This document shows, piece after piece, positions 20,701 through 32,713 of a DNA stretch of 64,000 nt. The stretch's first letter is position 1, and each line of letters starts with the position of its first letter. Source of the stretch: Alligator mississippiensis (Eukaryota; Chordata; Crocodylia; Alligatoridae). The DNA lies in assembly GCF_030867095.1 (NCBI RefSeq), contig NC_081829.1:67105181-67169180 (forward strand), read 5' to 3'. The notes under the pieces are model-generated. The model worked only from the letters and a program-made list of their open reading frames with translations. It was not told where the DNA came from and ran no database searches. The translations under genes were made by a program, and so were the position numbers.

Positions 20701-23235
20701 ATTCAGGACTGGTCCCTATAGACATCAGCTTGTGGGACAGAGGAAGGCAGGCAGACTAGAGAACAAGAAAACAACATCATTTTGAAGAAAAGGAGAGGCA
20801 TTAAGCATTTTTCTCTTTATAGATCTCAATTTTTCTCTTTACCCTCAATTCTTGTCATAGGAATAGTAGGAGGGACATGGAAGGAAAACGCAGCCAAGTG
20901 ACTTGTACATTTTCTTCACAATATAGGGATTTTTTTCCTTAATACCAGACAAAAGATGGAACCTAAACAGAATCTGAAATTGCACAGTTCCTTCATATGA
21001 AGTATGTATACATGTGTATTTCTTTGACCTTTGCCTTCTTGTCCTTACTAGCACATTTGTAAGCCCAGTAAGGGTGGCATTGAAAGAGAAAGGGCAAAAC
21101 GATGGAGAACATAAGGAGCTCCACCCTCCCTCACCCCCCCCCCCCAGCTGTTCTCACAGATACCAAGCACCATTCTGGTGACTATGAGGTCTGGCACATA
21201 ATTGTTTACTATTCTTCAAACTCCACACCAATGCATCTACTACTGATTCCTTTTGTTGTTAATGGTGTTAACTCAATATACAGTGTGAATTTTGGAGATG
21301 TGATAGTGACACAATATGAACTCATAAATTCGTGCTAGCAGTAACTCTATAGCTAATTTGCCTGGGAATCAGGCTACTGGTACTGGTACCGGTACCCTGA
21401 AGATTGCTGTCTCAGAATACTGTGGACTAGTTAAGAGATGACATACCGTTTTGGTAAAGGCCAGAAATTGCAGCCTTATCCTAGTTCCTGTAGAATACTG
21501 GAAATAAAGTAACCCCTCTACTCTGAGCAGACAAAGTTTGTACGTGCCTTTACTTTATAAGGGAAGGCAGCTATTTCATTTTGTGTAAAAAATGTCCTGC
21601 TTAGTTCTAATTGGACAGCTCAGGAATGAGGCTCTGCTAAAAATGTCTCTGGCACCCTTTCATTTAAGGAGCTCTTTCATCTTTCTAGCAATGCCAGACT
21701 CTCCAAATGTTTGGGTTTGTCCAGGCTCTCTCCTGTGCCTCATTGATAGGCTTCATGGATTTTTCTCTATAACTCAGAAAGGAGAGAGGAAATAATCTCT
21801 ATGGATTAAAAAGATCTTCTAATAACCTGATTTACTGCAGCAGCCTTGCAGAATGATGCGTCTGTGAAGTGTCAAATGAAATATAAACTGTCAGGGATAC
21901 CGATGAGTAAGAGTAGTGTTTCTGAGATGCTTACTAGCCTAAGTATTTCCAAAGTAGCTCGAGCAAGGCATCCACATGGAAGGGGGCAAAGACTGCCCTT
22001 TCTTTCTTGTTTATGGTTTTCCAGAAACTGTTATGGCATATTTAATGCTGAACACTAGCTACTTCTCATGTTGGGCCAGACACTCAGCCCCCGTTTGTGC
22101 TGCTGTGCTACAACAGAGGATTTAACAGCAGCAAAGGATTTTTCATTGCCTGGAAGCATCCTATCAGCCCTGTATCAGCATAGGGAGCATTGTGGGAAGG
22201 AAATGGTGACTCCAGTCACACTGGGCAAGTGTCTTTTGGAGACATTCAGTTCACACATCGGAGATTGCATGAGCAATTCACAAAGTTTTTTGGGTTTGTT
22301 GCAGGTGTAATGGAGAAAACAGACATTTTCAGAACTTGCTCGTGATTTTGGATGGCCTTGTTTTGAAAAACTCCAAATAAAGTCCTCATTTTCAGAGACT
22401 TAAAAGCTCACCATGTTCTGAAAAAAGCACACTCCTTTAAAATATCTCAGGTTGGGCACTCAGAGACTTAGGCCTCCCTCAACCATAAATACTTTAAAAT
22501 ATCTGTCCTCTGACACACAGGTGATACAGGGCACCCTTGTTATTAAAGGCTCCTTCCTTCCATCTTGCTGAGGTTGTTTATTTATTCCATTATCCCTCCA
22601 GCAAAGCATTTTGAGCCCCAACAAAGGAAGCATATTCAAAGGTCAACTGGGTCAATAATTGTTCCTGGTCCTGTTTACTGATATTTCCACTACATCAAAG
22701 GTACAACTGCACCTCATGTAGATGTGCCCAAACTAGCTTTAAACTAGCCATCTCAGGTACTGAAAGCAGTGTGTTCACAACAATATGGGGTTTGACCCTG
22801 CTTCTACTGCAGTACCCCTAGCTAGGAAATTTAAAGCCCAAGTTAGGTATATCTGTACACTGCAGTCATTTCTTTGACAGCGCTGTAGACAGTAAAGTGA
22901 CCTTGGCATTATTCCATTAACTTCAGTGCAAGTTGTGCCCCCTCCCCACCACTTACACTAGTATGAGAACAGAATCCAAATTTGCTTAGATAAATTAAGT
23001 CTTTTTGGCCAATATTGCTTCAAAAAAATAGAAGCTGGCAAGAATGCATTCATTCTCTACCAATGTTTCCATTATATAGAGGTAACAGACCAAAAATGCA
23101 AGTATAGGTGTGCACCAGTATCTCAACTTATTTGTGCAGCTAGATAAAACTAGCACTTATTTCAAGCTGTTACAGGTACCTGTCGAGGTCAGGCAGCTGT
23201 GAGAACATATTCTTTTTTAAATCCTTTTAAAAATC
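20701..23235. other. Intergenic DNA, no gene recognised
   Basis: AT-rich with a poly-C tract at about 21127-21147. Open frames up to 80 codons show no recognisable domain. Nothing else supported. Confidence 0.5.
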
Positions 23236-23256
23236 ACACACACACACACACACCCC
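23236..23256. repeat. (CA)n microsatellite
   Basis: About ten CA units, immediately before the left LTR of the Ty3-type fossil. Confidence 0.85.
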
Positions 23257-23280
23257 ACCAGGTACCTCCCAACCTCACTC

Positions 23281-23565
23281 TGACCAGGGTATAATGTATA
23301 TCCTGTGACACTGGGTTCCAGGGCTGGGGAACTCACTCAGACCTCCACGCCTTTGGGGTTTTGTCCTCGAGTCAGCATTCAGCAGAGACCGGTGGGGTGG
23401 TAAACAGCTTTATCTTTATTAGGAACAGGATTCAGCAACTCACATGCTGACAGCTTGCAGGGGGGACTACAACTACCCACCACCACAAACCACACCCGCA
23501 GGGCATCAGGGGGAGACTGCCTCATCCTGCTGCTGGCCCCTTAAAGGTACATTCCATACACCACA
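23281..23565 (-). repeat. 3' LTR of the Ty3-type fossil
   Basis: 285 bp, TG...CA ends, carries a word (ctttattag) consistent with a poly(A) signal on the minus strand; aligned by eye with 26462-26745. Confidence 0.85.
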
Positions 23566-26461
23566 TCCCCCTTCTTTACTCTGGGAGCTCCCTCTTAAAT
23601 AGTTGGATGTTCATCAGGTGCTACTTTAACTCAGAACATTTCAGGATTGTGGAGTCAGAGGTTGCTAGCACTTGGCTCACTGGTGCGGTCTAGCCTTTAC
23701 TGCTATCCCATTATATAGTCCTTGTACTTCACAGGCAATCTCACCACATGTCCACTCTTAGTTTATGTGGTGTCACCAGGTTCCTCTGTGGGTGCTGGTG
23801 GATTCTCTGGACTGTGATGAAACTGTTGCTCGTGGTGGTCTGGTTCTACTGAAGTTTGTTCTGCTGCCGTCTCCTTAGGTACATCAACATGTTCTTTTGG
23901 TCCTGATGAGTAATCCTTTCTTAAATGTCTTCTGTTCCTCCTGTAGACATTACCGGTGGAGGTTGTTACTACATAGAAGCGCGGTTCATCCCTTTTTGCC
24001 ATAACGGAAACTGGTGCTCAACCTGTACTTGTTTGCATCCTTACTTTCTCCTCCTCTCGTAGAGGTGCCAAGAATGCAGCCATGCAGTCGTAGCACTCCT
24101 TTTGGTGCCTTTGAAGGTCTCCATGGGAGACATTCAGTGGTAGTCTAGGAGTTAGCACTGCCGTTGTAGCAGGGAGGGGACTGCACAAAAGTCTCCCCTT
24201 CAGAAGCTGAGCTGGAGCACACTCAAGACCGGTAATGGATGTGTTCCTCAGATCAAGTAAAGCCAGAGATAGATCAGAGACATTCTGCAAAGTCTTCTTA
24301 AACATTGACTTGTTGGTCTGAACTGTGCGTTTAGCCTGACCACTGGATTGTGTGTAACCTGGGCTAGAATGGGTGATGGCTATGCCCCAGTCAGTCGCAA
24401 ATTGTTTCATCGTGTGACTTGCAAATGGCACGTGATCACAGTCTCTTTAGCAAGCCAAACACAGACTTCATATTGGCTACTACCATGCCAGCTGTTTTGT
24501 CTGGCAGGTGCAAAACTTCAAGGTACTTGGAGTAATAGCCAACTATGATCAAATAAGACTGTCCCCGTAGGTCAAAAATGTCCACTGCCAGTTTTAACCA
24601 AGGCAGGTCTGGGATCTCATGTGAGATCATGAGCTCCTTCTCATTACTGGGTTGGAGCTCTTGACAAGGTGCACAATTTGCAATCCATTGCTTGATGTGG
24701 GCATTCATTTTAGGCCAATACATGATTTGTCGAGCTCACGCTTTCCACCTTTGTATGCCTTGATGGGGTAAGTGAAGCAAGGTCAACATGTTGGTCCTCG
24801 CACCACTTGGAATAATTATTTTTGGCCCAATCATAAGCAAATTATCTGGATTTGTTCTCTGAGAGGCTAGTATGGCTTTATTTCAGTTTTGTTTTTGCCT
24901 GCTCGGCCATCCATTAAGATGCTGCGCCCTAAGGGCGTGTAGTTCCTTGTCAGACTTCATGTGCTCCTGTAACTGCTGGAGTAACTGGTCACTGAGTGGC
25001 TCTGTTTCCATCAGACCATTAATCACCTTTTCTGAGTGGAAAAGGTCAGGTTCAGGAGGAGTAGTGAGCGTTGTGGCTTCAGAAAGCATGTCAGCCATGA
25101 CATGTCTTTGCCTTTGGTACAGTGAATAGGAAATTGGCCCAAACCTTCAAAAAGATCTGGGTATAGTTTGAGAAGTTCTGCCTTGGTTGCAGGTGCTGTC
25201 AAAGCCATTCCATGGACTTGTCTGATAAGATCTAAGGTGGTGCATGCCACTCTACCAAGTATTCGTGGGTCACTGTTGTCTGTTATATGAAAAGTTAAAT
25301 CAGATTCATTAGCACCAGGTTTGCAGTGTGCAATGATTGCGCCTTGTGGTTTGATGTGTGCACCGCCAAATGCAACCAATGTAACATGAGCTGGAGTCTT
25401 CTGATTTGCAAAGCCTTTGCTACATCTGCTGGGATAGTGTTTGCTTCTGCTCCAGTATCTAATTTAAAAGCAACTGGCATGGCAGCAATCATGACTGTGC
25501 TATAACAGGCCTTCTGGTTATCAAAGGTCTGCGAGTGCTGCTTTGCGGACATTGCACCCATATATGGGGTATTGACTCATTTTGCAGACTTCGGAGACTC
25601 TCCCTTTGATTTGCACATTTTTGCAAAGTGGTTCACTCCCAAACATTTGTAATACGTTTCTCCAAAAGCTGGGCAGGATGGAGGCTTGTGTGTGCTTCTT
25701 CCACACCTTTTTCAGGCTCTGCCTTCGTTAGCTTGATTGCTCTCCTGTGGAGCAAACTTCACTGATGGCTTGCTTTGTTTTTGCAAAGTGCTCTGGCAGC
25801 TTTGCTTTTGCTCAGCTGTATACAAGCTTGCTTTTGCAGACATAGCTCGGGCCTGAGCGCTTGTGAGTGCTCAGGCCCGAGTTTTGTGTAGATTTACACA
25901 GTCTGTGTTAGGGTGAGGGAGGCATTTTCCAGAAGCCTTTCTTTGAGTTTGCAGTTAGTTATGCTGAAGACAATTTTGTCCCTCAACATAAGATCCTCAG
26001 CAAGTCTAAGTTCACAATGCCCTGCTCTGCTTCTGAGGTCTGTGACAAAATCATCTAAGCCTATAGCCTCATTGTATCTAAGTTGCCAGAACTGATACCT
26101 TTCAAAAGCAGGGTTTTTTCTGGGTCACAGTAGTTTTTGAATGCTGCAAGCACCTCCATAAGGGTTTTGTTACTAAGGTCTGCCAACACCCCTTGCTCGT
26201 TGTTGTAAATTTCAAGGGCTTTATCCCTTAGCATGCAGTGAAGCATGCCTGCAATTTTATAATCCTCTGCCTCTTCCTCAGCCTTTGTGACTGAAAGGTA
26301 TAATCGAAGCTTCTGTTCCCAGCTCCTCCTTTTCTCCCCAAGACTTCCAGTAAAGGATAATGGTGGTGGAGGTTTGAAATGCTCCATTTTTTTTCTTTGA
26401 ATGAAAGCTGTAACCCCCTTAATCAGGCTGCTGGTGACTCCACTGAGAGACAGATCACTTC

Positions 26462-26745
26462 TGACACTATATAGTGTTTACTCTATGCCCTTGGGTTCAG
26501 CTATGGGGTACTCACTCAGACCTCCACGCCTTTGGGGTTCTGTCCTGGAGTCACCATTCAGCAGAGACCGGCGGGGTGGTAAACAGCTTTACTTTTATTA
26601 GGAACAGGATTCACCAACTCTCATGCCTACAGCTTGCAGTGAGAACTACAACTACCCACCACCACAAACCACACCCGCAGGGCATCAGGGGGAGAGAGGA
26701 GTCATCCCACCGCTGGCCCCTTAAAGGTACATTGCATCTACCACA
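26462..26745 (-). repeat. 5' LTR of the Ty3-type fossil
   Basis: 284 bp, TG...CA ends, aligned by eye with 23281-23565 over its whole length. Confidence 0.85.
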
Positions 26746-27547
26746 CAGGGTTATTCATCCTTCACTACTTGAAATGTATATACTTGCGACACCCTAAGGA
26801 GATTTCTATTTGACAAACCTAAGGCAAAAAATGAGGCAGGGAAATTTTCCAAAAGAAAATTGATTATTCAGAGTTATTTCTGTTTCAAAGAAAAGTGTGC
26901 TCATATATGAACAACTCTTAATTATTAAAATTCACAGAACCGCATTACTTAGCAACTGTCTGGAATCAAAATACACAAAGAAAGGCTTCTTGTTCCTCTT
27001 ACAACTCCAGTGCTTGTGCCAGTGTCAGTGCCAGTTTGCTGTTTGCTTGCTACCAATACATGGATAGCTGCATGGTAGGTTCCTAACCTGTAATTAATGC
27101 TGATTTTTATCATTTTCATATCAGGAACTTTGGACATTCGTTCTTCACCAGTCCTTTGCATTTCAAAAACCCAAACTTCCGTTTCCTTTTTGTTGGCCGT
27201 GGTTACACATTCTCCTCCCTCACTGGGCTCCTTGTAAACCTGCGCAAGATGTTTCTTTCACTTCTGCATTTAATCAAGCTCTTCTATATGAACAGACACT
27301 TGACCTCCCTACTTCTGTCTCAGATTATTTGCATATGTGTTCTGGATGGTAAAAAGTGCAGCGTCAGACAGTTTCTTCTCAATAGACATCATCACAGACC
27401 GGTAGGAGTTCCATGTAGATGACACAGCTGTAGTTTCTTGTCTCTCTCTGCAGCTGTTTGGGCTGGAAGAATTCTATACTTAGTACAATTACCTCTATGC
27501 TCCTGGAGAAGATGAGGGAAATGATTGCACTTTTTACTTTCCTCTTT
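26746..27547. other. Intergenic DNA, no gene recognised
   Basis: AT-rich sequence between the LTR fossil and the next DNA transposon; no domain, repeat end or splice structure recognised. Confidence 0.5.
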
Positions 27548-28662
27548 GGCTAAGTACAGACAGCCAAAAAGCCTGAGGCTAAATCAATTCAATCTTAGCA
27601 GGTTAGTCTAAACTATGTGGATTGAACAAATAAGCAAGTGAACAGACACTCACCTTTGATTCCAGAAATGCAGACACATGCCTGCAGTGGTCCAAGTCAG
27701 AAGCCAAGGACACTAGAGCATGCCTCTCCCCCCCTGCTCAGCTGGAGCAGACAGCTTGGGCCAAAGCTAGCCCACCCACTCTGCAATGGGTGGAGATATC
27801 ATGGTGGAGGTGTAAAGCATCCTGGGATGCTGGGGGACTGTGAGTTAACTTGAATCTGGAGAAGATCTGAGACAGAATTTCAATAAACTGATTTAACCTA
27901 AATCAGTTAAGTCATCATAGAATCATAGAATCATCATAGAATCATAGAAGTAGGGTCGGAAGGGACCTTGTAGATCTTCAAGTCCGACCCCCTGCCTGGG
28001 CAGGAGGGAAACTGGGCTCAAGTGACCCCAGCCAGGTAGGCATCGAGCCTCTTCTTAAAGATAAAGACCCCCAGGGTAGGAGCCAGCACCACTTCCCTTG
28101 GAAGTTGGTTCCAGCTCCTAGCCGTCCTAACTGTGAAGTAGTTCTTACGGATGTCTAATCTGAACCTACTCTCCAACAACTTGTGGTTGTTATTTCTTGT
28201 TATCCCTGGGGGCGCCAGGGGAAGGTCTCCCCCAAGCAAGGTCTCCCCCAAGCCCTTCTGGTCCCCCCTAGTGAGTTTATAGACGGTTACCCAGGTCCCC
28301 CCTCAGCCTTCTCTTGTGAAGGCTGAACAGGTTCAGGTCCCGTAGCCTGTCATTGTAGGGTCTGCCCTGCTGTCCCCGGATCATATGAGTGGCCCTTCTC
28401 TGGACCTTCTCCATGTTGTCCACATCCCTCTTGAAGTGGGGTGCCCAGAACTGGACACAGTACTCCAGCTGTGGCCTGACCAGTGTTACGTAGAGGGGGA
28501 GGATCACCTCCTTGGCCTCTATAGTACATCCATCCAGATTTATCTTAAACTGGTGTCAGCCATATTGGAAGTGGTTTATGTGCACTGAACTTCTCTGTGT
28601 TACATATTTGAACTGGTTTCCAATCACTTATACAGGTTTATGTGTTATTTCTGCCCCTAGCC
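27548..28662. mobile_element. Non-autonomous DNA transposon (ggctaagtacagaca family) interrupted by a CR1
   Basis: The left part (27548-27912) begins ggctaagtacagacagcc; the right part (28520-28662) ends ttatttctgcccctagcc, an imperfect inverted repeat of the start. Without the CR1 in between, the two halves line up with the uninterrupted copy at 50729-51488, which continues across the junction (aacctaaatcagt then tttatcttaaac). Shared internal words include aaaaagcctgaggct, cctgcagtgg and tttatgtgcactgaactt. Superfamily not assigned. Confidence 0.7.
27913..28519 (-). mobile_element. CR1 LINE, 5'-truncated, nested in a DNA transposon
   Basis: The 3' tail at 27913-27950 is made of tcatagaa-type octamers, followed (minus strand, reading upward) by the typical CR1 3' region. 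The frames at 28018-28251 and 28277-28507 encode the C-terminal part of the CR1 ORF2 protein ([20 protein letters not shown], then [19 protein letters not shown] and RLDIRKNYFTVRTARSWNQL). They lie in different frames, so the copy is dead. It ends about 28519, where DNA-transposon sequence resumes. Confidence 0.9.
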
Positions 28663-30140
28663 TTTCTGTCTGCCTCAGTGCTGCTACTGGACAAGCACAA
28701 CTTCACTTCTGAACCACCAGCTTTTTAATGCATCTGAACCATTGCCCTGAAGGGAAGGGATTGTTTTGTTTTGCACAACAGTGGCCTAAGAAAAGCAGAT
28801 GGGTGCAAAAAGAAATCCCCAGCCAACAAAAGTGAAAAAAGCAAGAAGTTTTTAAAAAAATATATTAGGAAGAAAAAGACCTTCAAGGACTTGATCCAAA
28901 GCCACAATATAATTCTCTCTATTTACATCAGTAGGATTTGGAACAGTAATGTAACAAGGATCAGAAAAAGTGATAGTACATACATTATTCTGCATACATG
29001 TAATTGATCTATATCATTTAGTGTATAAATAAAATATAATCTATTTAGACAAGTAGTGCAAGCTTGTTTCACAAATTCTCATGAGGACAGAATATTACAT
29101 GATTTTACTGAAAAAGCCTCAGCATTTGGAGAATATAAAGAGAAACTATCTGTGAGAGTATGGAGAGAAAATTGTAAAGAACTAAAGAAAAGTTATTTTT
29201 GTTTCCTCTTACAAAATAGTAAATTAAAATACAAGATGCAGGACACCTCCTGTATACCTTGGGATTCTCGCTCTTGAAATCATAATAAGCGTAAGTGAAT
29301 CTACGTCCCAGTTCACCCTTTCATACCACATACTTTTCTTTTAAAGATTTGTTGAATGGAGTTAACTAAATTCATTTTAGAAAAAGGTTACTTCAGCCAC
29401 TTTTGTCACTGCCACAATACACTGTGGCCTAAACTTCTCAAGTTGACAGGGTAATTTCTTAAATTCCATTTCCACATTAGACACCAGAGCCTTGCCACTC
29501 TCTCTTTCCTACTCATATTAGTGCTCGTGGCTTATTGTCTGGAATCTGACTCTGGGAATTCATTTATGATGGCATGTGTTCAAGCCTCTCCACTATAATA
29601 TAAACTTTTTCTGCTCACTCTTCAGTCTAAGTTACACATGTTGTTTAACAAATGAGAAAATTATGCAATTAACAGCTCTTAAATATAAACACCTTTCCCA
29701 TAATGAATGGCGTGCAGTCAAAACAATTTAAGTATATTATTGCCACCATAAAGTAACTCAGTGCCACTGAGATCATAAATGGCATGGCATCTCATAAAGC
29801 ACTGGAAAGAAAGCATGCTCAAAAGCTATGCTAATATTTGGTTTACTTTTTAGGCCTATAATATATACAATGTGAAATATTTTTTCACTGGAATGGTTTT
29901 CCTTCCTATTTTGGGATCCTAAGAATTTTAATAAGGGAGCCATTTCTGTGTGCAGAAGTTTCCACCACCTTGTCCCTGCAGAATAAAAACACTGGGGCAA
30001 ACTGTGCTGAGCTTCTGAAGACCCAGAGATGGGGGCCAATACAGCTTCAAGATAGCTTTAAACCACCCAGAGTGAGATGTTCCAGAGGATGATATGGCCT
30101 CATCCTAATTCAGAACAGCACTGGAATCCCCCTGTAATTT
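28663..30140. other. Intergenic DNA, no gene recognised
   Basis: AT-rich; open frames of 60-90 codons without recognisable domains. No repeat ends seen. Confidence 0.5.
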
Positions 30141-31557
30141 CATAGATTTCATAGACATTTGGGCTGGAAGGGACCCCGGAGGATCATCAAGTCAAGCCCT
30201 GTGCCCTATGGGCAGGAAGTCAGTAGGGATCATAGGATCCCAACAAGATAAGCATCCAAATGTGTCTTGAAGGCATTCAAAGTGGGTGCTTGAACCGCCT
30301 CCAGTGGCAAGCTATTCCAAACCTTGGGGGCTCGGACAGTGAAGAAGTTCTTTCTTATGTCCAGCCTGAATTGGTCACGGCAGAGTTTGTGACCGTTCGA
30401 TCTTGTCATCCCTTGGGACGCTCTGGTGAACAGACGTTCCCCCAGATCCTGATGGGCACCTCTGATAAACTTATAGGTGGCCATCAGATCACCCCTGAGC
30501 CTGTGCTTTTCCAGGCTGAAGAGTCCCATGTCTCTCAGCCTCTCATCATAAGGTCTGTTTTCTTGACCTCTGATTATGCACATGGCTCTCCTCTACACCC
30601 TCTCAAGCTTCTCCACCTTCTTTTTGAATTGTGGAGCCCAAAACTGGATGTAGTACTCCAGCTGTGGCCTCACCAAGGCTGAGTACAGTGGGAAAACGAC
30701 GTCCCAGGATTTGTTTGAGAAGCATCTATGGATGCAAGCCAGCATTTTGCTCGCTTTACTAGCCGCAGCATCACACTGAAGGTTCATGTTCATCTTGTGG
30801 TCAATCATGACCCCCAAGTCCCTTTCATCTGTAGTGCTAACCAGCATAGCACTGCCGAGCCTATAAGCATGCTGCAGGTTTTTTCTCCCAAGGTGGAGAA
30901 ACTTGCATTTTTCAGTGTTGAACACCATCAGGTTCTTGTCCGCCCATTTCATGAGCCTGTCAAGATTTGCCTGGATCACCCTCCTGTCCTCAGGTGTGGA
31001 TGCTTTACCCCAGAGTTTGGTGTCATTGGCAAACTTGGCCAGTCCGCTTCTGACACCAATGTCCACATCATTGATGAAGATGTTAAATAGTATAGGCCCT
31101 AGGACAGAGCCTTGAGGGACCCCACTGGTGACTGCGCACCAAGATGATTGGCTCCTGTCAACCACCACCCTCTGGGTCCTACCACGGAGCCAGTTCCCCA
31201 GCCAGCAGATTGTGGTGAGGTCGAGGCTACAGTTAGCCAGTTTAGCCAAGAGGTGATCATGGGATACCAGATCAAAGGCTTTTTTAAAGTCAAGATATAC
31301 AACGTCAATCTCTCCCCCCTTGTCCAGGTGATAGGTCACCTGGTCATAAAAGGAAATGAGATTGGTCAAGCAAGACCTACCTGCAACAAACCCATGCTGG
31401 GTATCCCTCAGGATATTGCCTTCAGCTAGTCTGTTAAGGATGGCCTCTTTAGTAATCTTTTCCAAGACCTTCCCCAGGATAGAGGTCAGGCTGATGGGCC
31501 TGTAGTTTGCCGGATCTACTTTCCTCCCTTTCTTGAAGATAGGCACAACATTGGCCA
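30141..31557 (-). mobile_element. CR1 LINE, 5'-truncated, long reverse-transcriptase frame
   Basis: The 3' tail is at 30141-30160 (catagatttcatagac). One minus-strand frame runs from about 31557 to 30230, broken by a single in-frame TAG at 30593-30595. Motifs in order: NVVPIFKKGRKVDPANYRPI, QHGFVAGRSC, VVYLDFKKAFDLVSHD, SGVPQGSVLGPILFNIFIND, then FANDTKLW where active CR1 has FADDTK, so a catalytic Asp is Asn. KCKFLHLGRKNLQHAYRLGS and the C-terminal [15 protein letters not shown] follow. Endonuclease and ORF1 are absent (5' truncation). It is the least decayed LINE in the window. Confidence 0.92.
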
Positions 31558-32292
31558 ATGGGTGGGGCTTAGAGGTTTGGCAGCCTGCCCTGCACCTGAA
31601 AAGGATTCCTCTATAACAGGGGAATCCCCTATTTCTCTCTTGAGGCAACTTTACATCCTTTTATGCACCTGCAGCCAAATCTTAACCTCATTCAAGTCAA
31701 TGCCAAAACCCCACGTGACTTCAATGGTACAGTCCTGATTTTACTGGGATGGTACCACAGGAGCTGATGAGATTAGAATCTAGCCTAGGAGCTCTATAAC
31801 ACAAGAGAATGTCACTGAATCCATCTATTATAGTGCAAGGATGTGAGCTGACCTCTTGACTTTCTCGCACATAAGTAAGGAATGAAATAATTTGCCTCTT
31901 GAGAGGCAACTGCACATTTGTAAGGCTTCTGATCTCCCTTGGGCAGATGAAGAATCCAGCACTTGCAAGGTTTTTAGAAAATATTTGGCAGTTAAGTATC
32001 TGCCATGAAGTACCCAGAACAATACAAGAAGGATCTGGTGCTGATAAAAATGGCGCAAAAATCATATTCTGCTCAACCTTTTCCAACTCTTCCATCCTTT
32101 CCTTTTGCATGCCTCACCTGCAACACCCTTGATGGAACACCATTAGCATTGACACATGTTCAGGGCCCCTCTCTAACTCATGGTGCTTTACATAAAATGT
32201 CATGAGTTAGAGTGCCTCCCACAAGCACACAGACATTGCCTGTTGTGTCGGGGGGTGGGGTGAAATAGAGCCTGCCTACACTTCTCCCCAGC

Positions 32293-32713
32293 TCTGGGAC
32301 TGTCAGAGGAGAGGAAGTGAAGGGAGCAGCAGCAGCTGCAGGCTGCTATACCTGGCCTGAGCCGGAGAGGGTGTCAAAAGGAAACGCCTCTCACCTCGTG
32401 GCCCCCATCAGCTACCCCAGCTTAGGTATTAGGGGGAGCCAGGCTGGTCCCCTGAGGTGAAAAAGCTGTTCCATTCCCCTCCCCCCTACAGCTCAGGCCC
32501 AGATAGAGCTGGGGGGTGTGGCAGGGTGGAACAGAGCCCCCTCACCTCAGAGACCCAGCCCAGCTCCTCCCCTGTACCACAGCCAGGGTAGCTAGTGGGG
32601 GCTGCAAGGCAAGGGGGTCTCCCTTCCTGCACCTGCTTCAGCTCAAGCTAGGCATAGCAGCCTGCAGCTACTGCTGCTCCCTTCACTCCATTGCCTCTGA
32701 CAGCCCGGGGTAC
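32293..32713. repeat. Long imperfect inverted repeat (foldback), arms about 200 bp
   Basis: The left arm (about 32293-32490) and right arm (about 32518-32713) are reverse complements along most of their length. Matching words include gtgaagggagcagcag with ctgctgctcccttcac and gcagctgcaggctgctat with atagcagcctgcagctac. The spacer is about 30 bases. GC-rich, no coding signal. Probably the body of a foldback transposon; its outer termini were not identified. Confidence 0.75.

Larger units (their letters stand above)
23281..26745 (-). mobile_element. Ty3/gypsy-type LTR retrotransposon fossil, both LTRs present
   Basis: A 3.5-kb element on the minus strand with LTRs at 26462-26745 (284 bp, 5') and 23281-23565 (285 bp, 3'), each with TG...CA ends. 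By eye the LTRs agree at about 85-90 percent, so it is old. A purine-rich tract lies directly inside the 3' LTR, as expected for a polypurine tract. Parts in minus-strand order are a gag-like region (about 26390-26060), a protease-like region with an LDTGAE motif (about 25560-25300) and integrase-like zinc and core regions (about 24720-24020). It is broken, with several breaks, and is shorter than an intact member. No matching target duplication was found. Confidence 0.85.

Noticed and set aside
23281-26745. Target-site duplication for the Ty3-type fossil
   Set aside because: The five bases left (cactc) and right (caggg) of the LTR borders do not match.
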